Shown here: one piece after another, positions 8,361 through 18,061 of the stretch
Layout of the letters: every line of letters starts with the position of its first letter
Position numbering within the stretch: position 1 is the stretch's first letter
Origin: Pseudohongiella spirulinae
GTDB lineage: Bacteria > Pseudomonadota > Gammaproteobacteria > Pseudomonadales > Pseudohongiellaceae
Direction: 5' to 3'
Assembly (NCBI RefSeq): GCF_001444425.1
Contig: NZ_CP013189.1
Span: 434,001 to 498,000 of the forward strand
DNA length: 64,000 nt
Translations under genes and position numbers: made by a program
The notes under the pieces: model-generated
What the model was told of the DNA's origin: nothing
Databases searched by the model: none
Seen by the model: only the letters and a program-made list of their open reading frames with translations

Positions 8361-11300
8361 ATGGCTGAGACAAGTGCATTGCAATTCCGGGACGTATTCA
8401 AGAAGCATTTGGTCCTGGTCGGGTTTCTGGGTATCGTCCTGATCGCACTGCGGCTGGCACCGGTTTCGCCTGGGATGGGTGGCGTGGCCAACTATCTTCC
8501 ACTGCATATATTTCTTGAAACCCTGGCGATAGTGGTGGCCATGCTGATCTTTGTGGTCGGTTGGTACACACATGCCCGCACCCGCCATTTCGGTGCTCTT
8601 GTTCTGGCCTGTTTTTTTCTTGGTGTCGGAGTGCTGGATTTTTCCCATACCCTGTCTTACCAGGGTATGCCCGAGTATGTCACCGAATCAAGCCCGCAAA
8701 AGGCGATCAACTTCTGGCTGTTTGCGCGCCTGTTTGCGGCGCTGGCACTGCTGCTAGCGGCCTTCCTGCCCAATTTTAATGTCGGCCACTGGCTGCGTTT
8801 TGCACTTTTATCTTTTATCTCTGCTGTACTGCTGCTCATTCACGCGTTGTTGCTTGGCACGCCGCACATTTTGCCTGAAACCTTCAATCCCGAGTCGGGG
8901 CTGACAGCTTTCAAGGTGGTCAGTGAGTATGTGCTTATTGCGCTGTACCTGTTAGCCGGAGTCAAATTTCTTCGGCAGTCGTTGAGTAATGGCAGTGTGG
9001 AACAACTCTATCTGGCGGCTGCAGCAGCCGTCATGGCATGGGCAGAGCTTTTCTTCACCTTTTATGCCGATGTAACTGATGTATTTAACTTATCCGGACA
9101 CATCTACAAGGTCATCGCCTACGTTTACTTGTATCGGGCGCTGGTCGTCACCGGCGTCACTGCACCCTACGACCGTCTGGATAATATGAGCAGTCGACTG
9201 CAGGCCACGCTGGAAGCCGTGCCCGATATGATGTTTGAGATCGACCGGGCGGGAGTGATTCACGGTTACCACTCACATGCTGGGAGACATTCCCTGGTAG
9301 CCGAACCGGCACATTTTCTCGGCCACAATTTTCGCGAATTCATGCCGCCGGAGGCCATTGCGGTCAATGAGCGAGCCTTGATTGAAGTCTTTAGCAAGGG
9401 AGCAACTTCGGGGCATGTCTATTCTTTACCCATGGAGGACGGCCAGCACTGGTATGAGTTAAGCAGCAGTCTGATCCGAAGTCCGTATGGTCATGATCGG
9501 TGTCTGATGCTGGTTCGCGATGTGACCGCGCGAATTAATGCGAAACGACAGTCGGAGCGTGATCAGCGCATACTAAAAGCAGCTCTGGATCATTTGCCAG
9601 TGGGTGTGGCGGTGAATTCGGTTGGTGAACAGGTCAAATTTGAGTATATGAACGACAATTTTCCGGCCTTTTATGGCACGAGTCGTGAAGCGCTGGAAGC
9701 CTCGGATGATTTCTGGAATCTGGTCTACGAAGATGAGCAAGAACGCGCCAGCATCCGCGAGCGGGTACTTAGCGATTTTGCCTCAGGTGATGCCGGGCGA
9801 ATGATCTGGAAGAATATTCCACTGACCCGTAAAGGTCAGGAAACACGTTACGTGAGCGCCCAGAATATTCCGGTGCCTGAGGAAGGGCTATCCATATCGC
9901 TGGTTGAGGATGTCACCGAACAAAGACGCATTGAGCAGGAGCTGCGCATTGCGGCGACGGCTTTTGAATCACAGGAAGGTGTGTTGGTTACAGATGCCAA
10001 TCAACGGATTCTGCGAGCTAACGATGCCTTTCTGAATACTTCGGGCTATACGCAGGAAGAGGTGCAGGGGCAGACGCCGGCCATGTTCAGTTCCGGTTTG
10101 CATGATGAGCAATTCTACCGTTCGATGTGGGCAGAGGTTGTAGGTAGGGGCCATTGGCACGGTGAGATCTGGAACCGCAGAAAAAACGGTGAGGTGTATC
10201 CGCAGACTCTGACCATTACTGCTGTCAGAAATGCTGAGGGTGAAATCACACATTTTGTTGGTGATTTTATCGATATTTCCGACATCAAGAAGGCTGAAGA
10301 AGAAATCAGCAAATTGTCGTTTTTTGATTCGTTGACAGGCCTGCCCAATCGGGCCCGCTTTATCACGCTGATGCAGGAGACTATCGAGCAGAACCAACAG
10401 GACGGGCTTTTTGGTGCGTTATTGATGGTGGATCTGGATAACTTTAAAACCATCAATGACACCATGGGGCACCAGGCAGGCGATAAGCTATTGGTGCAGG
10501 TTGGTCGACGGATTCAGAAGCTGCTGCGTCCCGGCGATACCGTAGCGCGTTACGGTGGTGACGAGTTCATAATTATCCTCGCTCAATTGGAAAAGGATTC
10601 GAGAAAGGCTGCCAGTACGGTTCAGGAGCTCGCGTTTTCAATACTGACCTCGCTGGAGGATACTTATGCAATTGATCAGCAGAAATACTTCACGACCTGC
10701 AGTATCGGTGCGACGTTGTTCGATGGACAGAGCGTTACCACAGAGGAGCTGCTGAAGCAGGTAGATATCGCTCTGTTCCAGGCCAAAGATGCAGGACGTA
10801 ATAATATCAGCTTCTTCGATCCGGCCTGGCAATCCGCCGTTAATGAACGCGCGGCCATGGTTGCCGCCATGCGTGAGGGGTTGAAGTCGGATCAATTCAT
10901 CATGTTCTATCAGGAGCAGGTTGATCAGCAAGGCGAGTTGATCGGTGCCGAAGCCCTGCTGCGCTGGCGTCACCCGGAGCATGGGCTGGTGTCGCCCGCC
11001 GAGTTCATCCCTCTTGCGGAACAAAGTGCCATGATGCCAGCGCTGGGTGATGAGGTGCTGAAGATGTCACTCAAACAATTGGCACACTGGCAACAAGACC
11101 AGGATCTGGGGTCCTTCAAATTATCCATCAACCTGACGGCAGATCAATTTTATGCGCCTGATTTTACTGACCGCCTGCAGTCACAGATCAAAGACCTGGA
11201 GCTGGATGCCTCACGCATCATGCTTGAATTTACCGAATCGGTGTTGATGGACAACCTTGAGCTGGCCCGGCTCAATATCAAGAAACTCAATAAACTGGGT

Positions 11301-11627
11301 GTACACTTTGCCATTGATGATTTTGGCACAGGTTACTCGTCACTCAGTTACCTGAGCCAGCTGCCGATTGATCTTCTGAAAATCGATCAGTCATTTGTTC
11401 AGCAGATCGGCGTCAATCAGAAGGATATGGCGATCATTAAATCCATTGTTGAGATGGCACATGCTCTGGGCATGGAAGTGCTGGCAGAAGGAGTAGAGAC
11501 CGAGCAGCAGCGCAGTTATCTGTTCAGTCAGGGGTGTCATCTGTATCAGGGCTACCTGTTTGCCAGACCAGTGCCGGCAGAAGAGTTTCAACTTTTGGCT
11601 CACGCGGGGGACGGAGGCAGTCTCTGA
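8361..11627 (+). CDS. MASE3-PAS-GGDEF-EAL cyclic-di-GMP synthase/phosphodiesterase
   Basis: A 1088-residue membrane sensor of the bifunctional cyclic-di-GMP family. The first ~270 residues are a hydrophobic, multi-pass MASE3-type sensory domain. Two to three PAS modules follow (about 275-660), for example RRKNGEVYPQTLTITAVRN. The GGDEF motif is intact (residues 732-736), with an RPGD product-inhibition I-site (723-726) at the correct five-residue spacing. The EAL domain has EAL at 864-866, and EFTESVL, IDDFGTGYSSLSYL and AEGVET are all kept. Both activities therefore look possible, and which dominates cannot be read. The last codons and stop lie inside the first arm of the inverted repeat at 11607-11882, so the C-terminal tail AGDGGSL is repeat-encoded. 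Confidence 0.92.
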   Translation: MAETSALQFRDVFKKHLVLVGFLGIVLIALRLAPVSPGMGGVANYLPLHIFLETLAIVVAMLIFVVGWYTHARTRHFGALVLACFFLGVGVLDFSHTLSYQGMPEYVTESSPQKAINFWLFARLFAALALLLAAFLPNFNVGHWLRFALLSFISAVLLLIHALLLGTPHILPETFNPESGLTAFKVVSEYVLIALYLLAGVKFLRQSLSNGSVEQLYLAAAAAVMAWAELFFTFYADVTDVFNLSGHIYKVIAYVYLYRALVVTGVTAPYDRLDNMSSRLQATLEAVPDMMFEIDRAGVIHGYHSHAGRHSLVAEPAHFLGHNFREFMPPEAIAVNERALIEVFSKGATSGHVYSLPMEDGQHWYELSSSLIRSPYGHDRCLMLVRDVTARINAKRQSERDQRILKAALDHLPVGVAVNSVGEQVKFEYMNDNFPAFYGTSREALEASDDFWNLVYEDEQERASIRERVLSDFASGDAGRMIWKNIPLTRKGQETRYVSAQNIPVPEEGLSISLVEDVTEQRRIEQELRIAATAFESQEGVLVTDANQRILRANDAFLNTSGYTQEEVQGQTPAMFSSGLHDEQFYRSMWAEVVGRGHWHGEIWNRRKNGEVYPQTLTITAVRNAEGEITHFVGDFIDISDIKKAEEEISKLSFFDSLTGLPNRARFITLMQETIEQNQQDGLFGALLMVDLDNFKTINDTMGHQAGDKLLVQVGRRIQKLLRPGDTVARYGGDEFIIILAQLEKDSRKAASTVQELAFSILTSLEDTYAIDQQKYFTTCSIGATLFDGQSVTTEELLKQVDIALFQAKDAGRNNISFFDPAWQSAVNERAAMVAAMREGLKSDQFIMFYQEQVDQQGELIGAEALLRWRHPEHGLVSPAEFIPLAEQSAMMPALGDEVLKMSLKQLAHWQQDQDLGSFKLSINLTADQFYAPDFTDRLQSQIKDLELDASRIMLEFTESVLMDNLELARLNIKKLNKLGVHFAIDDFGTGYSSLSYLSQLPIDLLKIDQSFVQQIGVNQKDMAIIKSIVEMAHALGMEVLAEGVETEQQRSYLFSQGCHLYQGYLFARPVPAEEFQLLAHAGDGGSL

Positions 11628-11882
11628 CCCCCTGTTCAAGTTCAGTAGTTATCCGCGCGCCGACTCAGAGTGAGGCGGCATCCGGCCACAGCACAGACCA
11701 GGATTTCCGGCGCTGCGGAACTCGACCTCGCGTCCAAGCCGCTCGGGACTCAGACAGGCCTCGCGCTTGATCGGAAATCCTGGCCTGCGCTAAGCGTGGC
11801 CTGAATGGATGCCGCCTCACTCTGAGTCGGCGCGCTCAATCTCAGGGAGTGGATGGAGGGGTCAGAGACTGCCTCCGTCCCC
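11607..11882. repeat. 276-bp nested inverted repeat overlapping the end of the GGDEF-EAL gene
   Basis: Perfect 25-bp inverted arms lie at 11607-11631 and 11858-11882. Inside them are perfect 29-bp arms at 11655-11683 and 11807-11835. Further in are 12-bp arms at 11698-11709 and 11772-11783. Together they can form a long interrupted hairpin or cruciform. The outer arms are a variant of the dispersed GGGGACG...CGTCCCC repeat seen elsewhere in the window. The left outer arm contains the TGA stop (11625-11627) of the preceding gene. It carries no coding sequence I can support. It could end transcription from both sides, or be a small non-autonomous mobile element. Confidence 0.85.
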
Positions 11883-11890
11883 GTAGCACT

Positions 11891-11915
11891 GGGGACGTAG
11901 ACTGCCTCCGTCCCC
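11891..11915. repeat. Dispersed palindromic repeat, copy next to the nested repeat
   Basis: One 25-base unit with inverted 7-base arms GGGGACG and CGTCCCC around TAGACTGCCTC. It follows the large inverted repeat by 8 bases and ends 7 bases before the DUF4399 stop. It differs from the copies at 23777 and 27251 by one central base (T for C). Confidence 0.8.
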
Positions 11916-11922
11916 CGCGTGG

Positions 11923-12345
11923 TTACTCGACGGTGATGGTGATCTTTTCGGACATCACGGGTGGGTTGTGCGGAACATGCATGTGGTCGCCCAGCACCAG
12001 CTGCAGGGTGTGCTGGCCCGGCTCCAGAGTCACTGTAGTCTCAGTCTGACCCAGGCCGAAGTGCATGACGTCAGCGCCCAGCGGTTGCCCCAGGTCGGGC
12101 AGAGTATCCATATTGATCAGCAGATGGTGATGGCCGGTGTTGGGCATGGCAATGCCAGCGGGTGCCACGCCCATGCCGGACAGGCCAAAAACAACGGTGA
12201 AGGTTGTGCTGACAGTATCACCGTTCTGTGGTGAGACTATGTAGACCGAAGCGCCTTCCGGGGCAGTTGATGGTTGCGCCAATAGTGTGGCTGACAGGCC
12301 GGCAGCCAGGATCAATCCGCTTAAAATGCTCAAGTTCTTCTTCAT
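11923..12345 (-). CDS. DUF4399 family secreted protein
   Basis: A 140-residue exported protein. The signal peptide covers about residues 1-25 and ends in ATLLAQ. The rest is one DUF4399-type domain: VYIVSPQNGDTVSTTFTVVFGL, then MPNTGHHHLLIN, LPLG-like loops, HFGLGQTETTVTLEPGQHTLQLVLGDH and a C-terminal PVMSEKITITVE. The histidine-rich GHHHLLIN and GDHMHVPH segments suggest metal or ligand binding, but no function is established. ATG 12345 has a strong AGGAG six bases upstream. The gene is convergent with the cyclic-di-GMP gene across the repeats. Confidence 0.85.
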   Translation of the reverse strand: MKKNLSILSGLILAAGLSATLLAQPSTAPEGASVYIVSPQNGDTVSTTFTVVFGLSGMGVAPAGIAMPNTGHHHLLINMDTLPDLGQPLGADVMHFGLGQTETTVTLEPGQHTLQLVLGDHMHVPHNPPVMSEKITITVE

Positions 12346-12474
12346 CAATAACTCCTGATACGACGTGTAGGATGATGCTTGCGCTGGTATTAAATGTTAC
12401 TACGGCATTTTGTGCAAGTTTCTGTGACCAATGATTCAGGTCAATTTATTTTGTAACTTTTGGTTGACATGCGG

Positions 12475-12503
12475 TTGAAAGTGGCGATTTTCAGGACTAG
12501 ACT
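12475..12503 (+). promoter_or_regulatory. Candidate sigma-70 promoter for the TonB-dependent receptor
   Basis: TTGAAA (12475-12480) and TAGACT (12498-12503) are separated by 17 bases, matching the consensus hexamers at five and four of six positions. They sit about 110 bases before the receptor start in the 270-base divergent gap 12346-12615. I see nothing else in that gap. Confidence 0.4.
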
Positions 12504-12615
12504 GATGCTCGGTCATGACAGTCAGCAGTCGTCGTCGATTCCACGCCGTAGCTGTATCAGTGGTGCTTTTCGGGCCATTAGAGCATAAGAAAAATAACTA
12601 CAGGAGCGTGACCAC

Positions 12616-15600
12616 ATGCAAAATGTCTATCTGGGCAGGCGTAAGTCATTGGCTTTGGCCATTATGTTTGCCAGCGTCTCTCTACCGGTTTCCGCTCAGG
12701 AAACTGAAATCGAAGAAGTTATTGTCACAGGTTCGCTGATTCGGGGCACACCGCTGGACGCAGCTTTGCCGGTGGAGGTTTTCTCGGCGGCGGAGTTGCT
12801 GGAAACCGGCAGCCCAACCGCGTTGGAGTTTGCCAAAACCCTGACGTCGGGCGGTCCGATTACCGGTGAGGCTTATTACTTCGGAGGTTCCGGCAATACT
12901 GGTAACGTCAGCTTCAACCTGCGGGGTATCGGGTCTGACAAGACCCTGACTCTCTTCAATGGCAGACGAACCCCACAGAATTCGTCCATTTTCCCATCAT
13001 CTGTTACCGCGCGCGTTGAGATTCTCAAGGACGGTGCGGCGGTAACCTACGGTGCGGATGCCACCGGTGGTGTTGTTAACTTTATCACCGAGGACAGTTA
13101 CTCCGGGGTTGAGCTGAGCTCTTCCTATAAAGGGGGCTTTGATTCTGATGGTGACTGGAGCCTCAGCGCCAAGGCCGGCTGGGATGTCGGAGACAGCAAT
13201 ATCCTGGTAGCGGCGGAATGGGATCATCGCTCGCGTCTCCAGACCAAGGAGCGTGACTTTGCCAGTCTGCCGTATGGTGTGAATCCGGCGCCCTGGTCTG
13301 GCCTGACCAACCTGGCCGGATGGGTGCCACGGGCAAGTTTGCCCGCAAATCCCGGTTTGACGGCAAATTCAGAGTGGGGAAGCCCGCTGGGTCTGGTCTC
13401 GGATTTTACACCCGAATCCTGTAATGCTGTCGGCGGCATTTACGTTAACTCGTTCACGTGTAACTACGGTTACATACCGTATTACAACATTGTAGAAGAA
13501 AATGAGATCTACCGGCTGTTTGGTCAGGTGACCACGCAGATGTCTGATTCGCTGGAGTTTTATGCGCGTGCCGCATACGGGCGAGTGTTTACGCCAGAGG
13601 CCTATGGTTCACCCTCGCAGCCGGTTGTTCGCGGCCCGGCTCAAACGGCGGGTCTGACCTATCAGCTCTATGTGCCCGTAACGAATCCCTATGTACAGGA
13701 GTTTATGGACCGAACCGGTTGGTCGGCTAACCCTTTGTCCGGCCTGACACAGGGGTTCACGCCAATCACCTACCGTGCTTTTGCACATGGGGGAAATACA
13801 ACCTGGGCGAAAGATGGACTGCACAGTACGCCTAACAGAAACGAGAGCCGTTACTGGCACATTTCCACAGGTTTTACTGGCGAGTTTGATAATCAGATTG
13901 GTTATGATTTTGCGATTACTTATAACCAATTTGACATCCGCAGCTCTGCCCCGGATATCATGGGTGCCCGCGTACAGCAGGCCTTGAACGGTTTTGGCGG
14001 GCCGAATTGCAATGCGCCGGATCTGGATCCTAATCGCCTGGGCACACAGAACCCCGCCATGGCCGGCGTTGGTGACTGTATGTGGTGGAATCCTTTTGCC
14101 ACCAACTTTGCCAGTCAGCCGGAGCTGGGGTTAGCCAATCCCAACTACAATCCCAATATGGAGAATCCATTGGAATTGCGGCAATGGGTGTTTAATGATC
14201 GCTACGGTGAAACCACAGCGTGGAATGCCACGGTCGATCTGGTATTCAGCGGTGAGACAGGTATTGAACTGCCCGGTGGTACAATCGCCTGGGGTGCTGG
14301 TCTGCAGTACCGGGATAGTCGCAACCGTCAGACGGTTCCTGACCCAATCTACAATGGTGCCACGCCATGTTTCTGGCCAGAGCAACGGCCGCTGGAGCCT
14401 ACTCACCCGGAATACAATGGCTGTACCCCTGATGGCCCCGGCCCGTTTTTCTTCTTTGGCATCAACGAACCGGATTCTACCAAGCAGGCCCAGGAATCAG
14501 CCTTCGGTGAGTTGAACCTGCCGTTGCTGGATAACCTGATCATGACGGCGGCTGTCCGGCATGAGCGATTCTCCGGCGATCTGGATGCAACGGTATACAA
14601 AGTGTCAGGTAAGTACGATCTGACCGATAATCTGTCCTTCCGCGGCTCCTACGGTACCAACTACCAGGCACCCGGCGCCGGTTTGAATCCGGGTGAAGTC
14701 AGTGTGGGCGTGAACAGTTATTCCATCGCTGGTGGCGACTGGCGTGGGGCGACGACTGTTACAGCGACCGGTATCGAACCGGAAACAGCTACGGTCTGGA
14801 GCACCGGGGTCATCTGGCAGTCTGAAGGTTTTGATGTGTCCCATAACTTCCAGTTTATTGTGGACTACTTCAGTATCGAAACCGAGGATGAGCTGGGGCT
14901 GCTGGCATCGGCGAACACCATCGCCAGTTCTGTGTTCAGCATTCCGCCACCCGGTCAGACTAACGTGCCTAGCAACAGAACAGCCCTGGCAGATTGTTCG
15001 CACCCGCTGATCAATCGCGTCACATTTAACGGTGGCACCTGTACTCAGGGAGTGACAACAGCCAATGACTTTGCCAGCATTACCACGGAATATGGTAACG
15101 GACCCGGTCAGCTCACAGAAGGCTTTGATGTGCAGGCCAACTACAGCTTCCCGGCCTTTGCCGGCGATATGCGGCTGGGTCTGACGCTGACCAAAGTGCA
15201 GAAGTTTGAGTTCGGGGAAACCACCCTGGACGGATTCCTGCTGGATCCGGGTGATGATCGTCTGGGTACGCTCAACTTTGCGACTATCGCTCAGTCAGCA
15301 CCTGAGTGGCGCGCTAACCTGAATGTGAACTATAGCCAGGGGGATCACAACTTCCGCTTTGTCCTGGGATATATTGATGGCGTGAAAGATGAGCGCTACT
15401 ACAATGCGGATGGATCCATCAATGAAGCGGCGCTGATCCCAGGAGGGTTCCAGCCAGGAACAACTACGCCTTTTGAACCGTCGTTTTATGGGGTTGATCC
15501 CGGCGGCTGGCTGGCCGCTGATTTCCATTGGGTGTGGGATCATTCCTGGGCAACCTTTACAGCGTCCATTAACAATATAACGGATGAGGATCCGCCGGCC

Positions 15601-15684
15601 TCGCGCCAGGAGTTTGGTTACGATCCGCGTATTGGTAATCCGCTGGGACGTACCTTTGAAGTTGGTTTGCGCAAGACCTTCTGA
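12616..15684 (+). CDS. TonB-dependent outer-membrane receptor
   Basis: A 1022-residue outer-membrane beta-barrel of the TonB-dependent receptor family, powering uptake of a large substrate across the outer membrane. A signal peptide (to about residue 27, ending PVSAQ) is followed by a TonB-box-like EIEEVIVTGSLI. The plug domain follows, with VEVFSAAELLETGSPTA, FNLRGIGSDKTLTLFNGRR and VEILKDGAAVTYGADATGGVVNF. The C-terminus ends in phenylalanine (FEVGLRKTF), as expected for barrel insertion. Length and style resemble receptors of marine gammaproteobacteria for peptides or glycans. No neighbouring transporter or hydrolase identifies the substrate. A good terminator follows. Confidence 0.93.
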   Translation: MQNVYLGRRKSLALAIMFASVSLPVSAQETEIEEVIVTGSLIRGTPLDAALPVEVFSAAELLETGSPTALEFAKTLTSGGPITGEAYYFGGSGNTGNVSFNLRGIGSDKTLTLFNGRRTPQNSSIFPSSVTARVEILKDGAAVTYGADATGGVVNFITEDSYSGVELSSSYKGGFDSDGDWSLSAKAGWDVGDSNILVAAEWDHRSRLQTKERDFASLPYGVNPAPWSGLTNLAGWVPRASLPANPGLTANSEWGSPLGLVSDFTPESCNAVGGIYVNSFTCNYGYIPYYNIVEENEIYRLFGQVTTQMSDSLEFYARAAYGRVFTPEAYGSPSQPVVRGPAQTAGLTYQLYVPVTNPYVQEFMDRTGWSANPLSGLTQGFTPITYRAFAHGGNTTWAKDGLHSTPNRNESRYWHISTGFTGEFDNQIGYDFAITYNQFDIRSSAPDIMGARVQQALNGFGGPNCNAPDLDPNRLGTQNPAMAGVGDCMWWNPFATNFASQPELGLANPNYNPNMENPLELRQWVFNDRYGETTAWNATVDLVFSGETGIELPGGTIAWGAGLQYRDSRNRQTVPDPIYNGATPCFWPEQRPLEPTHPEYNGCTPDGPGPFFFFGINEPDSTKQAQESAFGELNLPLLDNLIMTAAVRHERFSGDLDATVYKVSGKYDLTDNLSFRGSYGTNYQAPGAGLNPGEVSVGVNSYSIAGGDWRGATTVTATGIEPETATVWSTGVIWQSEGFDVSHNFQFIVDYFSIETEDELGLLASANTIASSVFSIPPPGQTNVPSNRTALADCSHPLINRVTFNGGTCTQGVTTANDFASITTEYGNGPGQLTEGFDVQANYSFPAFAGDMRLGLTLTKVQKFEFGETTLDGFLLDPGDDRLGTLNFATIAQSAPEWRANLNVNYSQGDHNFRFVLGYIDGVKDERYYNADGSINEAALIPGGFQPGTTTPFEPSFYGVDPGGWLAADFHWVWDHSWATFTASINNITDEDPPASRQEFGYDPRIGNPLGRTFEVGLRKTF

Positions 15685-15700
15685 TCAGTCATATCGTTCA

Positions 15701-15742
15701 AAAACACACCCCGTAGTGATAAGCTGCGGGGTGTTTTTTATT
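15701..15742 (+). terminator. Rho-independent terminator after the TonB-dependent receptor
   Basis: The stem ACACCCCG / CGGGGTGT, with a loop of about 13 bases, spans 15705-15733 and is followed by a T-rich run (TTTTTTATT). A-rich sequence before the stem may let it work on both strands. Confidence 0.85.
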
Positions 15743-15757
15743 CTGATGGTTTGCTGA

Positions 15758-16855
15758 ATGATCAATCCCCGCTTCATTGCTCTTTATCTGCCTCAGTTTC
15801 ACCCCACTGAAACCAATAACCAGGCTTACGGTGAAAATTTCACCGAGTGGAGTAATCTCAAAAAATCCAGGAAGTTGTTCGCCCGGCATGACTGGCCGAC
15901 GGTTCCCGGTGAGCTGGGGTACTATGATCTGCGCGACCCGGCAGTGCGTCAGGCGCAGGCTGATCTGGCCCGTGCGCATGGCATAGAAGCCTTTTGTTAT
16001 TACCACTACTGGTTTGGCAACGGCCGTATGGAACTGGAGCTGCCGTTTCGGGAAGTGCTGCAGAGCGACCAGCCGGACTTTCCGTTCTGTCTGTGCTGGG
16101 CTAATCAGTCCTGGCATAAAAAATTCTGGAACGCTGATGGCAGTCACCATGGGGAGCTGTTGGTTGAACAGAGTTATCCGGGCGACGATGACGTGGTCCA
16201 GCATTTTCATTATTGCCTGCCGGCCTTTAAGGATAGGCGCTACGTGAAGGTGGACGGTAAACCGGTGTTCATGATTTACAGAGCGCTAGAGCATCCGGAC
16301 GCCAGACAATTTATTCAACGCTGGCAACAGCTTGCTGTCGAAAATGGCTTGCCCGGAATATTTTTTATTGCCCAGACTGAGCGGCTGGATGTTGAAGAAG
16401 GTCGGTTATTCGAACTGGGCGTGGACGGCATCAATACTATTCGTCTGTTTGACCACTTCAAGCTCGCCACATCCCGTTTCAAACGCACCCTTAAAAAACT
16501 GTATTGGCGTCTGGCGCGTCTGCCAAGGATAACGCCCTACGCCAAAGCCGCACCCCTGTTTGTGACCGAACAGGAATATCGCGAAAATATTTATCCCTCC
16601 GTCATTCCTGGCTGGGACCATACGCCGCGCAGTGGCCTGGGTGGCACGGTGTTAACCGGGTCGACGCCGGTCTTGTTCGAAAAACATGTTGCCGAGGCCG
16701 TTGAAGCCGTTGCCGGTAAAAAACCTGAACATCAGCTTATCTTTATCAAATCCTGGAATGAGTGGGGCGAGGGAAATTACCTGGAGCCTGATCAGCGCCA
16801 CGGACGAGCCTACCTTGAGGCTTTGCGGCGGGTTGCTGGACACTGCAAAAAATAG
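15758..16855 (+). CDS. WbsX-like / GH99-like glycan-associated protein
   Basis: A 365-residue protein of the WbsX family (glycoside hydrolase family 99-like TIM-barrel fold). It is usually found in O-antigen or rhamnan synthesis loci and annotated as a glycosyltransferase or glycosidase. Typical motifs are IALYLPQFHPTETNN and GENFTEWSNLKKS at the start, IEAFCYYHYWF, CWANQSWHKKFW, VDGKPVFMIYR and, near the C-terminus, IKSWNEWGEGNYLEPD. No signal peptide is seen, so it is probably cytoplasmic. It is unusual here because no polysaccharide gene cluster surrounds it. It starts 16 bases after the TonB receptor terminator, so it needs its own promoter. Confidence 0.85.
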   Translation: MINPRFIALYLPQFHPTETNNQAYGENFTEWSNLKKSRKLFARHDWPTVPGELGYYDLRDPAVRQAQADLARAHGIEAFCYYHYWFGNGRMELELPFREVLQSDQPDFPFCLCWANQSWHKKFWNADGSHHGELLVEQSYPGDDDVVQHFHYCLPAFKDRRYVKVDGKPVFMIYRALEHPDARQFIQRWQQLAVENGLPGIFFIAQTERLDVEEGRLFELGVDGINTIRLFDHFKLATSRFKRTLKKLYWRLARLPRITPYAKAAPLFVTEQEYRENIYPSVIPGWDHTPRSGLGGTVLTGSTPVLFEKHVAEAVEAVAGKKPEHQLIFIKSWNEWGEGNYLEPDQRHGRAYLEALRRVAGHCKK

Positions 16856-16898
16856 CCGAATAAGCTAAGCTTCACGCCTCAGAAATGCTGCGTGGGGT

Positions 16899-18032
16899 GT
16901 GATGGTGGATCGGTATGTATGCGAGGCAGATGTCGCCATCATCGGCGGTGGTCTGAGTGGTCTTTATGCGGCCTGGTTACTGGAGCAGGCCGGTATCACA
17001 AACTATGTGCTGCTGGAGGCTCGTCAGCGGATTGGTGGCCGCATTCTGTCGGTGACAGCCAGCGTAGATAAAGATCAGCAGAGCGGCATCAGTCTTGATC
17101 GGTTTGATCTTGGGCCGAGCTGGTTCTGGCCAGATATGCAGGCTGAGCTGGGGTCCCTGATAGAGTCGTTGGGTCTGGAAGTCTTTCAACAACATGAGAG
17201 CGGCGACCTGATCGGTGAGCGCTCGCCCTCGGAAGCGCCGGTCAGAATGCGCGGTTATGTCAATTCCCCACCGTCCATGCGACTGTCAAGTGGCACGCAG
17301 CAGCTGACCGAAGCCTTGCAAAAGAGACTTGGCGCTGAACGGATTTTTACCGGGCAGATTGTAAACAGACTGTCCTGTCATGGCTCGCATGTCGAGGTCG
17401 GCAGTGTGGATGAAGCTGGCAATGTCAGCCAGTGGCGCACGCCAACGGTCCTGTTGGCCTTGCCGCCACGACTGGCTGTCAGCAAGATTGAATGTATCCC
17501 CCCTTTGCCAGAATCCTTAAGGCATCATTGGCAGGCCACGCCAACGTGGATGGCTCCGCATGCGAAATATATTGCCGTCTATGATGCACCGTTCTGGCGT
17601 AAGCAGGGTCTGTCTGGCGAAGCCAGAAGTCTGTGTGGTCCCATGAATGAGATACACGACGCATCGATGCCCGGCGGCAGCGCGGCACTGTTTGGCTTTC
17701 TGGGGGTGCCGTCTCACATGCGCAGAGGTTTGAGCGAACAGCGGCTTAAAGAGCTGTGCCGTGAGCAGCTGGGGCGCTTGTTCGGGGCCCGGGCTCTGGA
17801 ACCCCGGGCGGAGCTGATAAAGGATTGGGCGCAGGAAATGTTTACCGCAACTGAAGCTGACGAAAACGCAGCAGGTCATCATGTCAAGGCGCCACCCAAC
17901 CGGGCGGCGGACGGGCCATGGCGACGTTGCCTGGTTGGCATTGGCAGTGAGTGGTCGGTGGCTTATCCGGGGTATTTGGCCGGGGCGGTGGATGCGGCGG
18001 CTGTGGGGGTTGAGGGGGTGCTGAGGCGATGA
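16899..18032 (+). CDS. FAD-dependent amine oxidase family protein
   Basis: A 377-residue flavoprotein of the monoamine oxidase family. An N-terminal dinucleotide-binding motif (VAIIGGGLSGLYAAWLLE, about residues 12-30) is followed by the LLEARQRIGGRIL signature. FDLGPSWFWPDMQ follows, and a C-terminal FAD-contacting GSEWSVAYPGYLAGAVDAA. The GTG at 16899 precedes ATG 16902, and either may be used. It is somewhat shorter than typical 430-460-residue members, mainly in the central substrate domain. The substrate is unknown. The preceding WbsX-like gene ends 43 bases upstream and may share a transcript. It is convergent with the restriction gene. Confidence 0.82.
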   Translation: MMVDRYVCEADVAIIGGGLSGLYAAWLLEQAGITNYVLLEARQRIGGRILSVTASVDKDQQSGISLDRFDLGPSWFWPDMQAELGSLIESLGLEVFQQHESGDLIGERSPSEAPVRMRGYVNSPPSMRLSSGTQQLTEALQKRLGAERIFTGQIVNRLSCHGSHVEVGSVDEAGNVSQWRTPTVLLALPPRLAVSKIECIPPLPESLRHHWQATPTWMAPHAKYIAVYDAPFWRKQGLSGEARSLCGPMNEIHDASMPGGSAALFGFLGVPSHMRRGLSEQRLKELCREQLGRLFGARALEPRAELIKDWAQEMFTATEADENAAGHHVKAPPNRAADGPWRRCLVGIGSEWSVAYPGYLAGAVDAAAVGVEGVLRR

Positions 18033-18061
18033 GTGTGGTGAGGTAGCATCGTTGTCGAACT

